A program made the position numbers and the translations under genes. The notes beneath the pieces are model-generated. The model did no database searches. It was not told the origin of the DNA and saw only the letters and a list, made by a program, of their open reading frames with translations. Below are positions 61,464 through 64,000 of a DNA stretch of 64,000 nucleotides, in pieces (position 1 is the first letter of the stretch; every line of letters begins with the position of its first letter). Source of the DNA: Luteibacter rhizovicinus DSM 16549 (GTDB taxonomy: Bacteria > Pseudomonadota > Gammaproteobacteria > Xanthomonadales > Rhodanobacteraceae); NCBI RefSeq assembly GCF_001887595.1, contig NZ_CP017480.1, positions 682,001 to 746,000 on the forward strand. Reading direction: 5' to 3'.

Positions 61464-64000
61464 TTGGCCACGGAAAAAACGTTTAAAACCCGATACCTGG
61501 TTGCAGTAATCGCCGCATTTGCGCAGCCCTGTGTGGGCGCCGAAGGACCACCATGGGTTGTCGATGGGACGGATTTTGATATCCCCGCAGGATCCTGGGA
61601 GACGGCTTTGCCGAGCATTCCCGCCGTCTGGGTGAGGAATGGCGGGACAGCGACCGGCACCGATATCACCCTGAAGACGTCCGGCACGAACGCGCACGCC
61701 ATTCAAACCGAAGGCACTGGAAGCCTGCTGACCCTGACTGGTGGGGAACTGCGTACAACGGGCAATGGCTCCTACGGCGCGCTGATCGGCGGTTCGACGC
61801 CCAGCAAGCTCACCAACGTGACCATCGGTACCGAGGGTGGCAGCGCTCATGGCGTCCGATTCGACGGCGCCAACGTGCAGGGCGAGTTCGTCGGGGGCAG
61901 CATCACGACCACGGGCTACGGGGCCATCGGCGTTCTCGCCGAGGGCGGCGCTCAGTTCTCTGTCGGGTCCACCCGGATTTCCACGCATAACACAGGCGCC
62001 CACGGCCTGGCGGCGCACGGCCAAGCGGCTGCGCTGCGGGCACAGAAGGCTTCGATCGAAACCCAGGGCAGCGGCGCCAACGGCGTGCTCGTCTCGAGGA
62101 CGGTGACGGCCGTCCTTACCGACACGTCGATGACGACCTCTGGCGAAGGTGCCAGCGCGCTGCACGCCGGTGACGGAGCGGGCCTCATTACCGTGACAGG
62201 TGGCCGCTGGCAGACCACGGGACGCCAGGCCGCCGGCATCGAAGCAGCGAATCTCGGGCTGGCGACAGTCAACGGAACCGACATCGAAACGGCTGGCTTC
62301 AATGCCGCGGGCCTCGACAGTCGCGCGGGGGCGATCAATCTGACCGATGTAACGATCACCACCCGTGGCAACCAGTCCTTCGGCATCGTGGCGATGGGCG
62401 GGGACTTCACGGGGCGCGTGCCCTACGTCGACGCCACACGGACGCACATCACGACCGCAGGCCGGACCGCGAACGGTGCCGATGCGAGGACGGGTGGCCG
62501 CATCACGCTCAACGACACCGACATCCTCACCACCGGGATGTACGCCAACGGCCTGAGCGCGTGGAAGGCGTCGATCGTGGCCAACCGCACCCACGTCAAG
62601 ACCACCGGCGTCGCCGCGTACGGCGCCGACGTGAGCGAAGGCGGGTCGCTGACGGTGCAGGGTGGCTCGATCGAGAGCCTGCAGGCTGCCGCGCTTCGCC
62701 TGCACAACCCTGCCAAGGTCCGCATCAGTGGCGGCGCCGTCATGGGTGGCGCAGCCTTCGTGGACGTGTATCCGACGTCCACGACGCCCTTCACTATCAT
62801 GCTGGACGGCAAGAGCCAGGCCGTCGGCGACATCCGCCTTGCGGACGAGACGGGTACACCGGCGCCGGATGCCACGAAGGCCTCGCTGACGATCCGTAGC
62901 GGCGCCATGTGGCTGGGTGGCACCGACATCGTTCGCGACCTCACGCTGGAGGACGCCGGCCACTGGGCGGTCGGGCGCGACAGCCGGGTCGGCCGTCTCG
63001 ACAGCGACCACGGCGTGGTGACGTTCGCCTCCGCGCCCGGCACCTTTGCCACGCTGACCGTTGCGGGTGACTACGAGGGTAACCAGGGACTGTTCCGTAT
63101 GCGCAGCCGCCTCGGCGACGACACATCGCCATCCGACCTGCTGCACATCATGGGCAGCACGTCCGGAAGCAGCTTCATCGCTGTGGATGTGCTCGATGGT
63201 GTCGGCGACTACACGAACGATGGCATTCGCCTGGTGCAGGTCGACGGTAGCTCGAACGGTCGCTTCGAACTCGCTGGCCGCGCCGTCGCCGGCGCGCACG
63301 AATACTTCCTGCACCAAGGTGCGCTCAGCGCGGCGAATGACGGCCACTGGTATCTGCGTTCGTCGCTGGAACCCGAGACCGTCGATCCGGCCGTGATCGA
63401 TCCCCCGGTCACACCGGAGACTCCCGAGCCGGCGGTCGACCCGGATCGGGTACTCCCGCGCGTGCTGCGCCCCGAGGTCGGTACCTACCGGGCCAACCAG
63501 ATGGTTGCCCTCGAAATGTTCCAGGGTGGTCCGGGCGCCGGCGAAGACGACGAGCGCGATGGTGCCCACCACACCGTGTGGGCTCGTTTCGACCGTCGCC
63601 ACACGTCGTTCGATATCGGCAAACAACTGACCACGACCTCGTCGGCCAACGAACTCACGCTCGGCGCCGACCTGTTCCGCGACGCGGACAACGAGGCGCA
63701 CCTCGGCGTCATGGCGGCTGTCGGCCAGGCCGACACGCGCGGCACGTCGCTCCTCACCCACTACGCGGCGAAGGGACGGGTCCGTGGTGCTGCTGGGGGG
63801 ATCTACGGCGGTTTTCGTGGCGACGACGGCACCTACCTCCGTGGCTGGACCCAGTACGCCCACGTCAATCAGCGTGTGGAAGGCGATGCCCTCGCCACCG
63901 AGCGCTACGGGAGCGGCATGCTCACGGCGAGCCTCGAGGCGGGTCACCGCTGGCGACAGGCCGTGACCCGCGAGACCGACACGTACATCGAACCGCAGGC
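61464..64000 (+). CDS. Autotransporter (type Va) with repetitive passenger, 3' end outside the window
   Basis: The open frame runs from TTG 61464 through the last base, at least 845 codons. A signal peptide covers about residues 1-26 (TRYLVAVIAAFAQPCVGAEG). The passenger (about 27-640) is a beta-helix-like series of short units with the pattern I-T-T-x-G-x-x-A-x-G, for example SITTTGYGAIGVLAEGGAQF and THITTAGRTANGADARTGG. A Pro/Glu/Val/Asp linker (PVTPETPEPAVDPDRVLP) leads to GTYRANQMVALEMFQ and the autotransporter barrel (HTVWARFDRRHTSFDIG onward). AAGGAG precedes the TTG by seven bases. No catalytic triad is evident, so an adhesin-like role is more likely than a protease. Confidence 0.88.
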   Translation, partial: MATEKTFKTRYLVAVIAAFAQPCVGAEGPPWVVDGTDFDIPAGSWETALPSIPAVWVRNGGTATGTDITLKTSGTNAHAIQTEGTGSLLTLTGGELRTTGNGSYGALIGGSTPSKLTNVTIGTEGGSAHGVRFDGANVQGEFVGGSITTTGYGAIGVLAEGGAQFSVGSTRISTHNTGAHGLAAHGQAAALRAQKASIETQGSGANGVLVSRTVTAVLTDTSMTTSGEGASALHAGDGAGLITVTGGRWQTTGRQAAGIEAANLGLATVNGTDIETAGFNAAGLDSRAGAINLTDVTITTRGNQSFGIVAMGGDFTGRVPYVDATRTHITTAGRTANGADARTGGRITLNDTDILTTGMYANGLSAWKASIVANRTHVKTTGVAAYGADVSEGGSLTVQGGSIESLQAAALRLHNPAKVRISGGAVMGGAAFVDVYPTSTTPFTIMLDGKSQAVGDIRLADETGTPAPDATKASLTIRSGAMWLGGTDIVRDLTLEDAGHWAVGRDSRVGRLDSDHGVVTFASAPGTFATLTVAGDYEGNQGLFRMRSRLGDDTSPSDLLHIMGSTSGSSFIAVDVLDGVGDYTNDGIRLVQVDGSSNGRFELAGRAVAGAHEYFLHQGALSAANDGHWYLRSSLEPETVDPAVIDPPVTPETPEPAVDPDRVLPRVLRPEVGTYRANQMVALEMFQGGPGAGEDDERDGAHHTVWARFDRRHTSFDIGKQLTTTSSANELTLGADLFRDADNEAHLGVMAAVGQADTRGTSLLTHYAAKGRVRGAAGGIYGGFRGDDGTYLRGWTQYAHVNQRVEGDALATERYGSGMLTASLEAGHRWRQAVTRETDTYIEPQ

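Noticed and set aside
61407..63947. An 846-codon open frame on the minus strand opposite the autotransporter.
   Set aside because: It mirrors the coding strand: strong third-position GC leaves the complementary frame without stops. The plus frame has a signal peptide, repeats and a barrel domain; the minus product is Arg/Gly/Val-rich with no recognisable domain.

Overview
This 64 kb stretch looks like chromosome from a gammaproteobacterium of the order Xanthomonadales, most like Luteibacter, Dyella or a related Rhodanobacteraceae genus. The DNA is high in G+C with strong third-position GC bias. The gene orders are xanthomonad-like: zinc ribbon-aspS-yebC-ruvC-ruvA-kup-ruvB-ybgC-tolQRAB-pal-cpoB-queE-queC, and sucCD divergent from pilSR. 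An alpha-amino-acid ester hydrolase resembling the Xanthomonas enzyme supports this. Genus is inference. I saw no rRNA, tRNA, CRISPR array, integrase or intact insertion sequence.

Layout. 1-1 kb: two small unrecognised envelope proteins. 1-18 kb, nearly all minus strand: envelope and housekeeping genes, comprising queuosine precursor synthesis, Tol-Pal-CpoB, the Holliday-junction resolvasome RuvABC with a kup transporter and two unknown secreted proteins inside it, YebC, a hydrolase, AspRS, a DUF3011 protein and an FmdB zinc ribbon. 18-28 kb: an orphan TonB-dependent receptor, clpB with a possible heat-shock promoter, trehalose synthesis (otsBA), pgeF, rluD and bamD. 28-36 kb: nadE, then a set of genes that together handle peptidoglycan peptides: a VanX-type dipeptidase, and divergently a DUF819 membrane protein, an NlpC/P60 peptidase, an L-Ala-D/L-Glu-type epimerase and a YkuD-fold protein. 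36-42 kb: sucCD and the pilS-pilR two-component system. 42-47.5 kb: an M23 peptidase and a three-gene phosphorelay. 47.7-55 kb: a mannoside locus made of a secreted GH92 mannosidase, a LacI regulator, a sugar symporter, a PfkB kinase and an AGE-family isomerase. Together these give a plausible mannoside to mannose to fructose to fructose-6-phosphate route. 55-57 kb: stand-alone LigD polymerase and Ku, for end joining. 57-59 kb: a secreted alpha-amino-acid ester hydrolase. 58.9-60.9 kb: a decayed accessory island of Rhs-like and toxin/immunity remnants between perfect 56-bp direct repeats. 60.9-64 kb: a small Ala/Pro lipoprotein and a large autotransporter that runs off the window end.

Structured DNA recurs between genes. 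There is a family of REP-like palindromes (core GCCGATTCATCGGC), one pair arranged as a REPIN and one fused to an 18-bp tandem array. Two strong hairpins overlap the Shine-Dalgarno sequences of ku and the autotransporter. Several intrinsic terminators are clear. All product names rest on reading motifs and family resemblance by eye; no database search was run.
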